A DNA stretch of 12,943 nucleotides from Zymomonas sp. (GCF_020216885.1 NZ_JAIWON010000020.1:1-12943); one strand, 5' to 3'. Counted from the stretch's first letter, positions 1 to 7,901 are shown. A program made the numbers and translations. The notes: a model not told the origin generated them from the sequence alone.

Positions 1-1421
1 AAATCTATCGAGGCAATAAAAGTGACGGCGGCTATGGCGTAACGCCCACGACCCTTCGCGACGGTCAAAATAACGCCTTAACGGTCATCGAACGACCGCT
101 AGATACCTTTCACCACCAAAGTTTTGTGCTGACAAAATCAGGCGTAAAACAGCTCCCCATCCCTGATAAAGCCAGCCTTGTCGAACTGGTCGCAGGACGC
201 GTTATTCTGTCTCTTGATGAATCATGGCAAAATGGCAGCACGCTATTTTCAGCCGGCTCGATTGTCTCAATAGATCTTGATGCGCTTTTGCAGTCACCTG
301 ACCAGCTAAAGGCAAGGCTTGTCTGGCAACCGACAGAAAAAGAAGCCTTTAACGGCCTGACTTCGACTAAAAATCGGCTGTTACTTTCTATTTTGGATAA
401 CGTCCAAGGTCGGGCTATCGCCTTTACGCCGACAGCTAATAACCAATGGACAGCCGAAACACTGCCCCTGCCGGATAAACTGGCAATCGAATTGGCTTCC
501 AGCGATAGTCAGAGCGACCGCGCCTTTATCGAGGTTAGCGGATTTGTCACGCCATCCACGCTTTATCTAGCCGATACCGCGCAAGACAAAATCGAAAGCA
601 TTAAAGCGCTTCCCCCTCAATTCGATGCATCAAAGGATGTCGTCGAACAGCTTGAGGCGACCTCTACAGATGGCACTAAAATTCCGTATTTTGTCGTCCA
701 TCGGAAAGACATCAAATATGATGGCACCACGCCGACCTTGATGACGGCTTATGGCGGTTTTCAGGTCAGTAATACGCCTTATTATTCAGCTTCGATTGGC
801 AAACTTTGGCTTGAAAAAGGTGGAGCCTTTGTTCTCGCCAATATTCGGGGCGGTGGCGAATTTGGGCCCGCATGGCATGAGGCTGGATTAGGCACCAAAC
901 GCCAAATTATCTATGATGACTTTGCTTCTGTTGCCAAAGATCTGATCGCGCGTAAAATAACATCACCGCGCCATCTGGGTATTCAAGGCGGCTCTAATGG
1001 CGGTCTTTTGATGGGGGTTGAAATGACCCAGCATCCCGAACTTTGGAATGCGGTGGTTATTCAGGTGCCTTTGCTGGACATGTTAAGAATATCCAAAATT
1101 GCAGCCGGTGCTTCATGGCAAGGCGAATATGGCGATGTCAACAAAGACCCCAAAGTAAGAGCCTTCTGGGAAGCTCTTTCACCTTACCATAACCTCAAGC
1201 AAGGCGTAAAATATCCTGAACCCTTCATTTTCACGACCACCAAAGATGATCGTGTCGGGCCTCAACATGCTCGTAAATTTGCAGCCCGCATGGAAGAAAT
1301 GAAGCTGCCCTTTTATTATTATGAAAATACCGAAGGGGGGCATGGCTCTGGCGCGGATTTAAAACAGACGGCCAGAACACAGGCCTTAACCATGACGTAT
1401 CTTTACCGCAAATTGCTGTAA
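1..1421 (+). CDS. Prolyl oligopeptidase family (S9) serine peptidase, 5'-truncated by window edge
   Basis: The reading frame is open from base 3 to the TAA at 1419-1421 (472 residues visible), so the true start lies outside the window. The GTG at 126 is internal, because protein-like sequence continues upstream of it. The N-terminal half resembles the blade region of the beta-propeller of S9A peptidases; the C-terminal half is the alpha/beta hydrolase. The catalytic triad is visible: Ser in GGSNGGLL (codon 993-995), Asp in the DDRVGPQHARK motif (about 1245-1250) and His in GGHGSG (codon 1341-1343). NIRGGGEFGPAWHEAG (about 840-885) is a typical S9 motif. The family cleaves short peptides after proline. 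Cellular location cannot be judged without the N-terminus. The nearest relatives may be annotated simply as S9 family peptidase; substrate preference is not visible here. Confidence 0.93.
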   Translation, partial: IYRGNKSDGGYGVTPTTLRDGQNNALTVIERPLDTFHHQSFVLTKSGVKQLPIPDKASLVELVAGRVILSLDESWQNGSTLFSAGSIVSIDLDALLQSPDQLKARLVWQPTEKEAFNGLTSTKNRLLLSILDNVQGRAIAFTPTANNQWTAETLPLPDKLAIELASSDSQSDRAFIEVSGFVTPSTLYLADTAQDKIESIKALPPQFDASKDVVEQLEATSTDGTKIPYFVVHRKDIKYDGTTPTLMTAYGGFQVSNTPYYSASIGKLWLEKGGAFVLANIRGGGEFGPAWHEAGLGTKRQIIYDDFASVAKDLIARKITSPRHLGIQGGSNGGLLMGVEMTQHPELWNAVVIQVPLLDMLRISKIAAGASWQGEYGDVNKDPKVRAFWEALSPYHNLKQGVKYPEPFIFTTTKDDRVGPQHARKFAARMEEMKLPFYYYENTEGGHGSGADLKQTARTQALTMTYLYRKLL

Positions 1422-1435
1422 TCCGCTTTCCTTAA

Positions 1436-1471
1436 CTGCCGGATAATCTATTATCCGGCAGACTTTTTATT
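1436..1471 (+). terminator. Intrinsic terminator of the S9 peptidase gene
   Basis: A perfect 11-bp stem (CTGCCGGATAA at 1436-1446 pairing with 1451-1461) with a 4-base loop TCTA is followed by ACTTTTTATT. It starts 15 bases after the peptidase stop codon. The T-tract overlaps the last codons of the convergent repeat-protein gene, so the hairpin may also stop transcription from the other side, although the minus-strand side lacks a clear T-run. Confidence 0.85.
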
Positions 1472-2057
1472 CATCATGGGACACAGCTTCACCAGAATAA
1501 TAGTCAGGGCTGCAAGAGCGTTTGTAACCATCCTCTATAGTGCATAAATAGAATTGGCCGTTTTCTTTCAAAGGCGCTTTGCCTGTATACGAGCCATCAC
1601 AAGAGATTTTTTCGCCATCTTCTATCTTGCATAACTGATAATCCCCTCTGTTTTTGATAACCGCCTGTCCACTATACCATTCGTGACAGCTCCCCCACCC
1701 ATTAGACACGTTGCATTTTAGATAATCACCGCCATCTTTCACAACAGCTTTACCGCTATACCAGCCACCACAAGAAAATTTACTGCCACCAGAAATATTA
1801 CATTCGCTGTAATAGCCCCGATCTCTCACAACGGCTTTACCCGTAAACCAACCGCCACAAGAAAATTTACTACCACCAGAAATACTGCACTCGCTGTAAT
1901 AGCCCCGATCTCTCACAACGGCTTTACCTGTAAACCAACTGCCGCAAGAAAATTTACTACCACCAGAAATTTTACATTCACTGTAATAGCCTCTGGCGAG
2001 ACTTGCTGAACTGAACAATACCAACAAGCCCGCCAGCTCTTTTAATCGAAAACGCAT
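1467..2057 (-). CDS. Secreted Cys-rich protein built of six tandem 28-31-aa repeats
   Basis: I do not recognise the family. The protein (196 aa from the ATG at 2057) has a Sec signal peptide (MRFRLKE, then a hydrophobic stretch, likely cut after SASLA at residue 21). The whole mature part consists of six repeats of 28-31 residues with the pattern GxYxxC-xI-xxG-xxxSC-xxxYxGxA. Each repeat carries two cysteines, usually nine residues apart, giving 12 in total and suggesting one disulfide per repeat in an exported, beta-rich protein. Repeats 1-3 are almost identical; 4-6 have diverged. A longer frame begins at a TTG at 2087, but the ATG at 2057 has AGGGAA upstream and places the signal peptide right at the N-terminus. 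The gene converges on the peptidase gene. Its function is unknown; a surface or carbohydrate-binding role is only a guess. Confidence 0.75.
   Translation of the reverse strand: MRFRLKELAGLLVLFSSASLARGYYSECKISGGSKFSCGSWFTGKAVVRDRGYYSECSISGGSKFSCGGWFTGKAVVRDRGYYSECNISGGSKFSCGGWYSGKAVVKDGGDYLKCNVSNGWGSCHEWYSGQAVIKNRGDYQLCKIEDGEKISCDGSYTGKAPLKENGQFYLCTIEDGYKRSCSPDYYSGEAVSHDE
1734..1994 (-). repeat. Three near-identical 87-bp tandem repeats inside the Cys-repeat gene
   Basis: Copies occupy 1908-1994, 1821-1907 and 1734-1820 and are nearly identical at base level, each encoding one 29-aa protein repeat. Three further diverged copies (1650-1733, 1563-1649, 1470-1562) follow. Because the period is a multiple of three, copy-number change keeps the frame. 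The base-level identity suggests recent expansion or homogenisation. Confidence 0.85.
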
Positions 2058-2143
2058 TACCCAATTCCCTATCAGCCCGTAATTCAATCAATATCAACTA
2101 TGTCTCATCTTTGAGCTTCGCCGAAGCCGTCATCGCCAAACAC

Positions 2144-2178
2144 AAAAAAAAGGCAGGAAAAGCCAAGCTAATCCCGCC
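2144..2178 (-). terminator. Intrinsic terminator of the pyrBC operon
   Basis: On the minus strand GGCGGGA (2172-2178) pairs with TCCTGCC (2152-2158), with one G-T pair, and an extra AGC/GCT pairing lies in the loop. A run of eight T follows (2144-2151). It lies about 30 bases after the pyrC stop codon, in the expected place for the end of the pyrB-pyrC transcript. Confidence 0.85.
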
Positions 2179-2208
2179 CCTTTAGAACCCAAAAAATCTA
2201 TAAAATTA

Positions 2209-3435
2209 TCACAGCAAGACTTTGCCGCCTTTGATAGTATGGGTCACTTTCCCTCGCATCATCCGACCATCAAAAGGCGAATTGCCTGCCTTGGCGGCCA
2301 TTTTAGCACTATCAAGCTGCCATTCCCGTTTATTATCAAAAATGATGATATCCGCCTCTTCACCGACAGATAAAGAACCACCTTGGCATCCCAACAATCG
2401 GGCGGCATTCCCAGACAGCAAGTTCATCAGACCAAAAAAGTCGATAATGCACTCGTGTACTAATTCCAACGCTGCCGACAACAGGGTCTCAGCCCCCGCC
2501 ATACCGGGCTTGGCATCAATAAAGGGAAGACGCTTGTCTTCAGCCCCTCGCGGGTCATGAGCAGAACAGAAAACATCAATCACGCCGTCTTGTATGGCTT
2601 CGATAGAAGCCAAACGATCTTCTTCACTCCGCAAAGGTGGAGATAAACGGGCAAAAGTGCGGAAATCTTCGATATGCCGATCAGATAACAATAGATAAGC
2701 CGGATTGATCCCAACCGTTACCTTAATGCCTCGTTTTTTAGCCTGCCGTATCAGATCAAAACTTTTCTTCGTCGTCAGTTGGGCAAAATGAATTTTGCAA
2801 CCGGTTTCTTCCGCCAACATCAGATCACGCGCGACAACAATAGCTTCTGCCACCGCCGGAGCTGCCCGCAAACCGAGACGACTGGCCATCAATCCCTCTG
2901 TCGCGACACATCCTTTGGTCAGCCCACCATCTTCGGCATGACTGATAACGGTCAAATCCAACGAAGCGGCATAGTCAAGCAAGCGATACATCAAGCCAGA
3001 ATCGGCAATCCACTGCCGACCCGTCGCAACCGCCTTAGCGCCAGCCCTTTTCATCAGACCGATTTCAGCCAATTCCTGTCCTTCAAGGCCACGACTACCC
3101 GCGGCCAAAGGATAAACCTCAACCGCCTCGCCACCGGATTCTTTGGCGCGCTGAATCAAGGCGGCCTCATCCAAAGCCGGCGATTGGTCGGGCATCAAAG
3201 CAACGCGGGTAATACCGCCCTTAATAAAAGCCGGCACATCAACAGAAAAAACCGTCGGATCAATAATAGCCGGTGCGATATAGCCGCCTTCGGCATCAAT
3301 AACCGTATCGGCACCCGTTGAATCAATCTCGCCACAGGCGACAATGCGCCCCTCTTTAACGAGCAAGCCACCCGCATAGATATTTTTAGCAACCGGATCG
3401 ATCAATCGGCCATTTATAATTGCGATTAAACTCAT
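2209..3435 (-). CDS. pyrC: Dihydroorotase-like protein (PyrC/PyrX), probably non-catalytic partner of PyrB
   Basis: The 408-aa amidohydrolase-fold protein follows pyrB. The start is the ATG at 3433-3435, overlapping the pyrB stop as ATGA; a TTG two codons upstream is less likely. The type I dihydroorotase scaffold is clear (NGRLIDP at the N-terminus, [11 protein letters not shown] near 73-83, [10 protein letters not shown] near 358-367). The active site is not intact. The usual DxHxHxRxPG metal loop reads IIDPTVFS (about 57-64) and is followed by an apparent deletion. The HVST-type histidine is Gln in HFAQLTT (about 216-222). The catalytic Asp in the TDHAPH position appears as Ala in SAHDPR (about 291-296). 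Only the histidine of ISHAED (166) is kept. In bacteria such as Pseudomonas, a similar inactive PyrC' is needed structurally by ATCase. A catalytic dihydroorotase is then expected elsewhere in the genome; this is inference. Confidence 0.88.
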   Translation of the reverse strand: MSLIAIINGRLIDPVAKNIYAGGLLVKEGRIVACGEIDSTGADTVIDAEGGYIAPAIIDPTVFSVDVPAFIKGGITRVALMPDQSPALDEAALIQRAKESGGEAVEVYPLAAGSRGLEGQELAEIGLMKRAGAKAVATGRQWIADSGLMYRLLDYAASLDLTVISHAEDGGLTKGCVATEGLMASRLGLRAAPAVAEAIVVARDLMLAEETGCKIHFAQLTTKKSFDLIRQAKKRGIKVTVGINPAYLLLSDRHIEDFRTFARLSPPLRSEEDRLASIEAIQDGVIDVFCSAHDPRGAEDKRLPFIDAKPGMAGAETLLSAALELVHECIIDFFGLMNLLSGNAARLLGCQGGSLSVGEEADIIIFDNKREWQLDSAKMAAKAGNSPFDGRMMRGKVTHTIKGGKVLL

Positions 3436-4391
3436 GCCCAACCTTTCACACCGCGCCGTTCACGGGTCAGCACATCCAGACAGGCCATCCGCATGGCAAC
3501 ACCCATTTCGACCTGTTCCGTAATAGCCGAATATTTCAGATCATCCGCCACGGCGGAATCGATTTCAACACCGCGATTTAACGGGCCGGGATGCATCACC
3601 AGCACATCATCTGCCGCCAATTTCAGTTTCTCGACCGTCAAGCCGAACAAAGCATGATATTCACGCAAAGAAGGAATAAAACCGCCTGCCATTCTTTCAG
3701 TTTGCAAGCGCAACATCATCACGACATCGGCACCAGAAATAGCTTTGTCGAGATCGGAAAAGACTTCAACACCTAACGCCTCGATATGGGACGGGATCAA
3801 GGTTGAAGGGCCCACAACACGGACATGCGCGCCTAATTTTTGCAAGGCAATGATATCCGAACGGGCAACACGGCTATGCATAATATCGCCACAAATAGCG
3901 ATAACCAGACCTTCAAACCGTCCTTTCCGGCGGCGAATAGTCAACGCGTCTAACAAAGCCTGCGTGGGATGCTCATGCTGGCCGTCACCGGCATTCAAAA
4001 CCGGACAGTCAACTTTATCGGCAATAAGCTGGACAGCCCCTGAAGCCTGATGGCGAATAACCAACATATCGGCATGCATAGCATCAAGGGTAACCGCCGT
4101 ATCAATCAGCGTTTCGCCTTTTTTGACACTGGACTGGGCAACGGCCATGTTGACCACATCTGCCCCCAAACGCTTTCCGGCGATCTCGAAAGAGAGCAGC
4201 GTTCGGGTTGAATTTTCGAAAAAAGCGTTAATCTGGGTCAAACCGGCCAAACTGTCATCATGCTTAACAGCAGCCGCCCGATTAAGGGCAACCCAGCGTT
4301 CCGCTTCATCGAGCAGAAAAAGGATTTCATGAGCCGCAAGCGGCGCGATGCCAAGTAAATGGCGATGGGGAAAAGGTAAAGTAAGCGACAT
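3432..4391 (-). CDS. pyrB: Aspartate carbamoyltransferase catalytic subunit
   Basis: This 319-aa enzyme joins carbamoyl phosphate and aspartate to N-carbamoyl-aspartate, the committed step of pyrimidine synthesis in the cytoplasm. All signature motifs are present: FENSTRT (58-64, carbamoyl-phosphate loop), SSVKKGET (87-94, the mobile lysine loop), RH at 113-114, HPTQALLD (141-148), the LRLQTER segment near 227-233 and [12 protein letters not shown] (266-277). Length is normal for the family. The start is the ATG at 4389-4391; a TTG one codon upstream is possible but not needed. No strong Shine-Dalgarno is at the optimal spacing (GAGAAGG lies about 15 bases upstream). The stop overlaps the pyrC start (ATGA), implying translational coupling and 1:1 assembly with the degenerate PyrC. 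No pyrI gene is visible in the window. Confidence 0.97.
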   Translation of the reverse strand: MSLTLPFPHRHLLGIAPLAAHEILFLLDEAERWVALNRAAAVKHDDSLAGLTQINAFFENSTRTLLSFEIAGKRLGADVVNMAVAQSSVKKGETLIDTAVTLDAMHADMLVIRHQASGAVQLIADKVDCPVLNAGDGQHEHPTQALLDALTIRRRKGRFEGLVIAICGDIMHSRVARSDIIALQKLGAHVRVVGPSTLIPSHIEALGVEVFSDLDKAISGADVVMMLRLQTERMAGGFIPSLREYHALFGLTVEKLKLAADDVLVMHPGPLNRGVEIDSAVADDLKYSAITEQVEMGVAMRMACLDVLTRERRGVKGWA

Positions 4392-4602
4392 CAAAATAGG
4401 GACTTACCTTCTCTTTTCGCGACATTCAATAACAGAAATAGGAAGATATGCCCGAAAAGGAAAAAAAGAAGAAAAGGATTTGATGCCCCCTAAACGGGTA
4501 AAAAACAGCGTTTGACCAGATCAGTCTTGATTGTGAATATGACTTAACCTTTATGGCTGATATGAATAGTGAAAATGAAATAACACCTAAAATATTTAAA
4601 TA

Positions 4603-4940
4603 TTATGGGAAGGTATTCCCCGAAAAAGCTGGATATTGTGTAGGATATAAATAATTATTCTGCGACGGTACAGCTTGCTGTTCAAATCCAGCGCGTGATC
4701 TGGAAACAGAAGCTAACCATTTATTATAATAAATTTGGTATTCTCGCTCACTCATTGCCGATCTATAATTGATATTCTGACCTTTTTTGTCTGAACATTC
4801 AAGGATATCGTCTTTATAGATTTTATAATTTTTACATAATTTGTCATTACTCCAATAATATTTTCCATTGATTTTACTAGGAAGATTGGGTGTTGCACAA
4901 GCACTTAGACACAATAATGAAATGAAAATTATTTTTGCAT
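4603..4940 (-). CDS. Small lipoprotein of unknown function, start apparently frameshifted
   Basis: The frame ends at a TAA at 4603-4605 and is open upstream to a stop at 4957-4959. It contains a lipobox (LSAC followed by ATPN) and a hydrophobic stretch KIIFISLLCLSAC, so the protein should be a lipid-anchored envelope lipoprotein of about 110 aa. No ATG, GTG or TTG lies in frame before the hydrophobic segment; the only in-frame TTG (4912-4914) would leave just five residues before the lipobox Cys. An ATG at 4938-4940 is one base out of frame: with one more A in the A5 run at 4932-4936 it would read MQKIIFISLLCLSAC. The gene may thus carry a homopolymer frameshift, be a sequencing error, or be a young pseudogene. 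The mature part (KINGKYYW, Cys pair near the N-terminus, Ser/Tyr/Pro-rich tail) matches no family I know. Confidence 0.6.
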
Positions 4941-4959
4941 AATGTCGTATTGAATATTA

Positions 4960-4986
4960 TTTCAAAAAATATGATATTTTTTGAAA
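4960..4986. repeat. 27-bp AT-rich perfect palindrome upstream of the lipoprotein gene
   Basis: Two 12-base arms (TTTCAAAAAATA at 4960-4971 and its complement at 4975-4986) flank TGA. It sits about 20 bases upstream of the presumed ATG of the lipoprotein gene. It may be an operator or simply cruciform-prone AT-rich DNA. It is not a convincing terminator because no T-run follows outside the stem. Confidence 0.6.
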
Positions 4987-5154
4987 AAACTAATGCATTG
5001 ATACCGAAGCCCCCTAATAATATTAAATACATCCATATTATTTTTAAATTTTAAGGGAGAGATATGCTTCTTTTATCTTAAGAGACAGATGTAAATCATG
5101 CCAAAGAATTTCACAATCTGCCTCAAAAAAGCGAAAGGCTATTTTCAATTAACA

Positions 5155-5187
5155 GCAGGGACATTAAAATATCTTCTCTGTCCCTGC
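5155..5187 (-). terminator. Hairpin after the TonB-receptor gene, possible terminator
   Basis: A perfect 9-bp stem (GCAGGGACA at 5155-5163 pairing with 5179-5187) with a 15-base loop begins 15 bases after the receptor stop codon. The following minus-strand sequence (TGTTAATTG) is not a proper T-tract; a run of six T comes only about 20 bases later. It may protect the 3' end or act as a weak terminator. Confidence 0.5.
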
Positions 5188-5202
5188 CCAATATTCCTAA
5201 TT

Positions 5203-7728
5203 TTAGAAACCGGTGCTAATTGTCATCATAGCCGAGAAAGGCGATGCAATACCGTAAGTCGGTGCCGAGCCTTTGACGGTTTGACCATCAACTGACTTCA
5301 CATATTGAGCATTGGTCGTCACACCCGAAGCATAGTTGAGATAATGCTTATTGGTGATATTGGCGAGGTTGAAACGAATAGTCGGGCTTTTCAAACCACC
5401 CCAACTGTTAAAGCGATATCCACCACCGATATTCATGCGAACATAGGAAGGCACCTGTTCGTCATTCATGAAGGTTGAATATTGCGACCCGACATATTTC
5501 AAGCTGAAGTTACCGAATATATGACCGTTGTCATAATCGAGACCGAAACCGACCTGATAACGCGGCGTTTGCGGGGCAAATTTGCCTTTTGTTGGCAAAA
5601 GAGCGGAAACACCGGATCCAGATGCCATCAAATTACTTTTAGTGCGAGCATCAATATATTCAGCAGAAACATAAGGACGAATATTATAAATCGGGCGGGT
5701 ACCGATTTCAAAATCGACACCATTCGTCGTCTGGTTACCGCCATTGATACTGGTTGAATAGTAAGAAGTAGGATTCTCTGGATCAATGATCGTTTGAGAA
5801 AATAGACGATTATGAAAGTCGTAATGGAAATAGGTCAAAGAGGTATTGATTACCTTACCTTGATAGCGCCATCCGAATTCTTCCGAAATCGTGGTTTCCG
5901 GTTTCAACCCTGTCGCTGCATGGTTGCTATAGCCACTACCGGCATAATAGGTGCCGGAGTCATAAAGAGAGCTATTCATCGGGACACGATAATTGGTCGA
6001 GACCGAGAAGAATAACTGATGCTCGTCATTGATTTTATAGCGAATAGAACCGGTCGGTAAGACGGCGCGATAAGTCTGATTAATCACTTCACCCGTAGAG
6101 GTATCGGGAAGATAATTGCGTCCCATTCTTTTAATGATGGAGTATTTTACACCCGCATCAATGGTCAATTTATTATTCAGGAGCGAGATACTATCGCCAA
6201 TGAAAGGCGTATGAACGACCGTGCGAGTTCTTGTGTCCCGATATTCAGCTTTTTCACCATTCGCCAAAATCACGTTTGAACCACCCCCCCATTTGTCATA
6301 GGGATTTCCGTTTTCATCAATCAATGAATAAGGCGCGGTTTGTCGTTGGTTTGAATATTCAAACCAATAACCTACCATCAAACGGTTGATACCTTTTGTC
6401 CATGTCCATTTGGTTACAGCCCCCGGACGATAGGTCTTGGTGATGGACGGTTCATAGAGCAAAGTCTGCCCGTAATTTTTTCCGTCAACCGTGCCGCTCA
6501 TCGTTTGGGAACCATAGGACATCTTATTCATATCCGTCCAATAGGCACCCCCGCCATTACCGTTTCCATACCAGAAATAAGGTGTTTCCGTCAGCACCAT
6601 ATTATGGCCAAGATTAAGACGCGTAGGGGCACTGATATAAATATTGGTAAAGGGATTGGGATGTAACCTGTAATAGGTCGCGTTGGCTTTGGTATTTCCG
6701 GTATAATCCGAACTATAAACGGTATTCGCTGTCCCCGAGACAGGGGCACCCATCACGCCAATGCCATATTTATCCCAAGAGGCCATATTAACACTGGGGG
6801 TATTATAGTTATTGAGGTTATTTCCGACGACAACCAGCGAGGCTCGGTTATCTTTACCCCATTCCTTGACGACTTTCATTTCACCGTGCAGTTTTCTTTC
6901 AGTGCCGGGGCCACGCCATAAATTTTCATGGGTATCCGAAAAAGAGAAATAAGCGCGTGTGCCGGAATTCCCGATTTCACCGGTATCAAAACGGGCAAAT
7001 CCACGGAAAGTCTTGTAGGAACCATAAGTAAAATTAGCGCGTCCGCCCATCTTTTTAGCCGGATCGATCATATACATATTAACGACACCACCCGCGGCAC
7101 TAATCGTCGGGCTGTCGAGATCAGCAGAACCTTGAGCCACCTGAATGGTTGACAAGTTTTCTGAATCAACAATTTCTTGCGGATAAACAGCGTAATTACC
7201 GATATCGTTTAACGGAAAGCCTTCCAATGTATAGCCCATTGAGGCTTCATTCATACCACGAACCGAGGTATGCCCTCCTGTCAATCCCATCGGGTCAGAA
7301 TCTGAAGCGTTAACACCGGGCAAAAGGGCAATCAACTGCATCGGATTCAAACCGGGGGTCTGCTTCTCAATATAATCGCGCGTAATAGTGGATTTCGATT
7401 TCGGGGCATCTTCTTTGATCATCAGACCGCCGCCAATAGCGCGTCTATTGACACCATCAATATAAGAGTGACGCCCCGTAACAACGATACTTTTTTCATC
7501 TGTTGGGGCAGTCTGACCAATCATACTAGGCCGGTCATTTTTATTTTCTTGAAAATCGCTTTTATCTATCTTTTTTTCGCTATATTTTTCTTTTTCTAAA
7601 GCATTATTTGCTGATGCCGCAGAATACCATAGCGACGGACATAGTGAAGAACATAGAAAAAATATTTTCAACTTGTGTTTTTTAATAGAAAAATGTCTTT
7701 TGCTTTTTACGGAAGCGGTTTTCATCAT
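5203..7728 (-). CDS. TonB-dependent outer-membrane receptor
   Basis: The 841-aa protein has a Sec signal peptide (basic N-terminus KSKRHFSIKKHKLK, hydrophobic core, AASA cleavage at residue 40), then a charged linker and a TonB box-like KSIVVTGR at 79-86. A plug domain follows (about 105-230, with QLIALLPGVN, TSVRGMNEASMGYTLEGFPLND and AAGGVVNM) and then a large beta-barrel ending in the typical terminal Phe (STGF). The barrel contains NYRVP and FNLANITNKHYLNYASG, the C-terminal TonB-receptor signature region. It takes up a ligand across the outer membrane using TonB-ExbBD energy; the ligand (iron chelate, other metal or sugar) cannot be read from the sequence. ATGATG starts lie at 7728 and 7725; the GGGGGG ribosome binding site is 3 bases from the first and 6 from the second, favouring the second. 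The gene seems to have its own regulated leader. Confidence 0.95.
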   Translation of the reverse strand: MMKTASVKSKRHFSIKKHKLKIFFLCSSLCPSLWYSAASANNALEKEKYSEKKIDKSDFQENKNDRPSMIGQTAPTDEKSIVVTGRHSYIDGVNRRAIGGGLMIKEDAPKSKSTITRDYIEKQTPGLNPMQLIALLPGVNASDSDPMGLTGGHTSVRGMNEASMGYTLEGFPLNDIGNYAVYPQEIVDSENLSTIQVAQGSADLDSPTISAAGGVVNMYMIDPAKKMGGRANFTYGSYKTFRGFARFDTGEIGNSGTRAYFSFSDTHENLWRGPGTERKLHGEMKVVKEWGKDNRASLVVVGNNLNNYNTPSVNMASWDKYGIGVMGAPVSGTANTVYSSDYTGNTKANATYYRLHPNPFTNIYISAPTRLNLGHNMVLTETPYFWYGNGNGGGAYWTDMNKMSYGSQTMSGTVDGKNYGQTLLYEPSITKTYRPGAVTKWTWTKGINRLMVGYWFEYSNQRQTAPYSLIDENGNPYDKWGGGSNVILANGEKAEYRDTRTRTVVHTPFIGDSISLLNNKLTIDAGVKYSIIKRMGRNYLPDTSTGEVINQTYRAVLPTGSIRYKINDEHQLFFSVSTNYRVPMNSSLYDSGTYYAGSGYSNHAATGLKPETTISEEFGWRYQGKVINTSLTYFHYDFHNRLFSQTIIDPENPTSYYSTSINGGNQTTNGVDFEIGTRPIYNIRPYVSAEYIDARTKSNLMASGSGVSALLPTKGKFAPQTPRYQVGFGLDYDNGHIFGNFSLKYVGSQYSTFMNDEQVPSYVRMNIGGGYRFNSWGGLKSPTIRFNLANITNKHYLNYASGVTTNAQYVKSVDGQTVKGSAPTYGIASPFSAMMTISTGF

Positions 7729-7731
7729 TTA

Positions 7732-7750
7732 CCCCCCTACTTATAGGGGG
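7732..7750 (-). promoter_or_regulatory. Hairpin masking the ribosome binding site of the TonB receptor
   Basis: On the mRNA, CCCCCUA (7744-7750 complement) pairs perfectly over 7 bp with UAGGGGG (7733-7739 complement), loop UAAG. The 3' arm is the G-rich Shine-Dalgarno itself, 3-6 bases before the start codons. Folded, it would block ribosome entry. Whether it opens with temperature, a protein or a ligand is unknown. Confidence 0.65.
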
Positions 7751-7779
7751 TGTATAGATTTTAATTGTTACGCTATCAT

Positions 7780-7794
7780 TGCAATTATATTGCA
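7780..7794. promoter_or_regulatory. TGCAAT-TAT-ATTGCA palindrome, possible Fur/Mur-type operator
   Basis: A perfect 6-3-6 palindrome lies about 52 bases upstream of the TonB-receptor start. TGCAA/TTGCA half-sites resemble those described for alphaproteobacterial Fur/Mur regulators, which would fit iron or metal control of a receptor. The match to that consensus is from memory and no scoring was possible. Confidence 0.45.
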
Positions 7795-7799
7795 GTAAT

Positions 7800-7844
7800 T
7801 TGTCTTTTAAATTTAACGTTTTTTTATAATTTATAAAAAGACAA
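7800..7844. repeat. Inverted repeat TTGTCTTTT / AAAAGACAA in the receptor leader region
   Basis: Perfect 9-base arms at 7800-7808 and 7836-7844 enclose an AT-rich stretch that holds a second, nested inverted repeat (TTTTTATA and its complement around 7820-7839). It sits between the dehydrogenase terminator and the receptor promoter region. It may be a regulator site or just AT-rich sequence. Confidence 0.4.
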
Positions 7845-7850
7845 TTCTTA

Positions 7851-7877
7851 TAAAAGGCGCAGTCCTAAAACTGCGCC
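7851..7877 (-). terminator. Intrinsic terminator of the S-L-C dehydrogenase operon
   Basis: A perfect 8-bp GC-rich stem (GGCGCAGT / ACTGCGCC at 7870-7877 and 7856-7863) with a 6-base loop is followed by TTTTATAA on the minus strand. It starts 24 bases after the cytochrome stop codon and separates the dehydrogenase operon from the TonB-receptor gene. Confidence 0.85.
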
Positions 7878-7901
7878 CCATAGCCATTATTTTCCTATTT
7901 T

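Noticed and set aside
126..1421. GTG at 126 as the start of the S9 peptidase
   Set aside because: The same frame stays open to the window edge with coding-like sequence, no ribosome binding site precedes the GTG, and a start there would cut the beta-propeller.
1734..1994. Regular 87-bp repeats considered as a CRISPR-like or satellite array
   Set aside because: The repeats are contiguous without spacers, their period is a multiple of three and they encode a conserved protein repeat behind a signal peptide.
2222..4332. Several plus-strand frames opposite pyrC and pyrB
   Set aside because: They are antisense shadows of two well-supported genes and have low-quality, Arg/Ser-rich translations.
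4591..4604. 14-bp AT palindrome AATATTTAAATATT at the end of the lipoprotein gene, considered as a terminator
   Set aside because: It is only A-T pairs, has no loop and no T-run, and such palindromes are common in AT-rich DNA.
5098..5295. Plus-strand frame of 65 codons at the 3' end of the TonB-receptor gene
   Set aside because: No ribosome binding site, it contains the receptor's downstream hairpin and then runs antisense to the receptor C-terminus, and the peptide resembles no protein.
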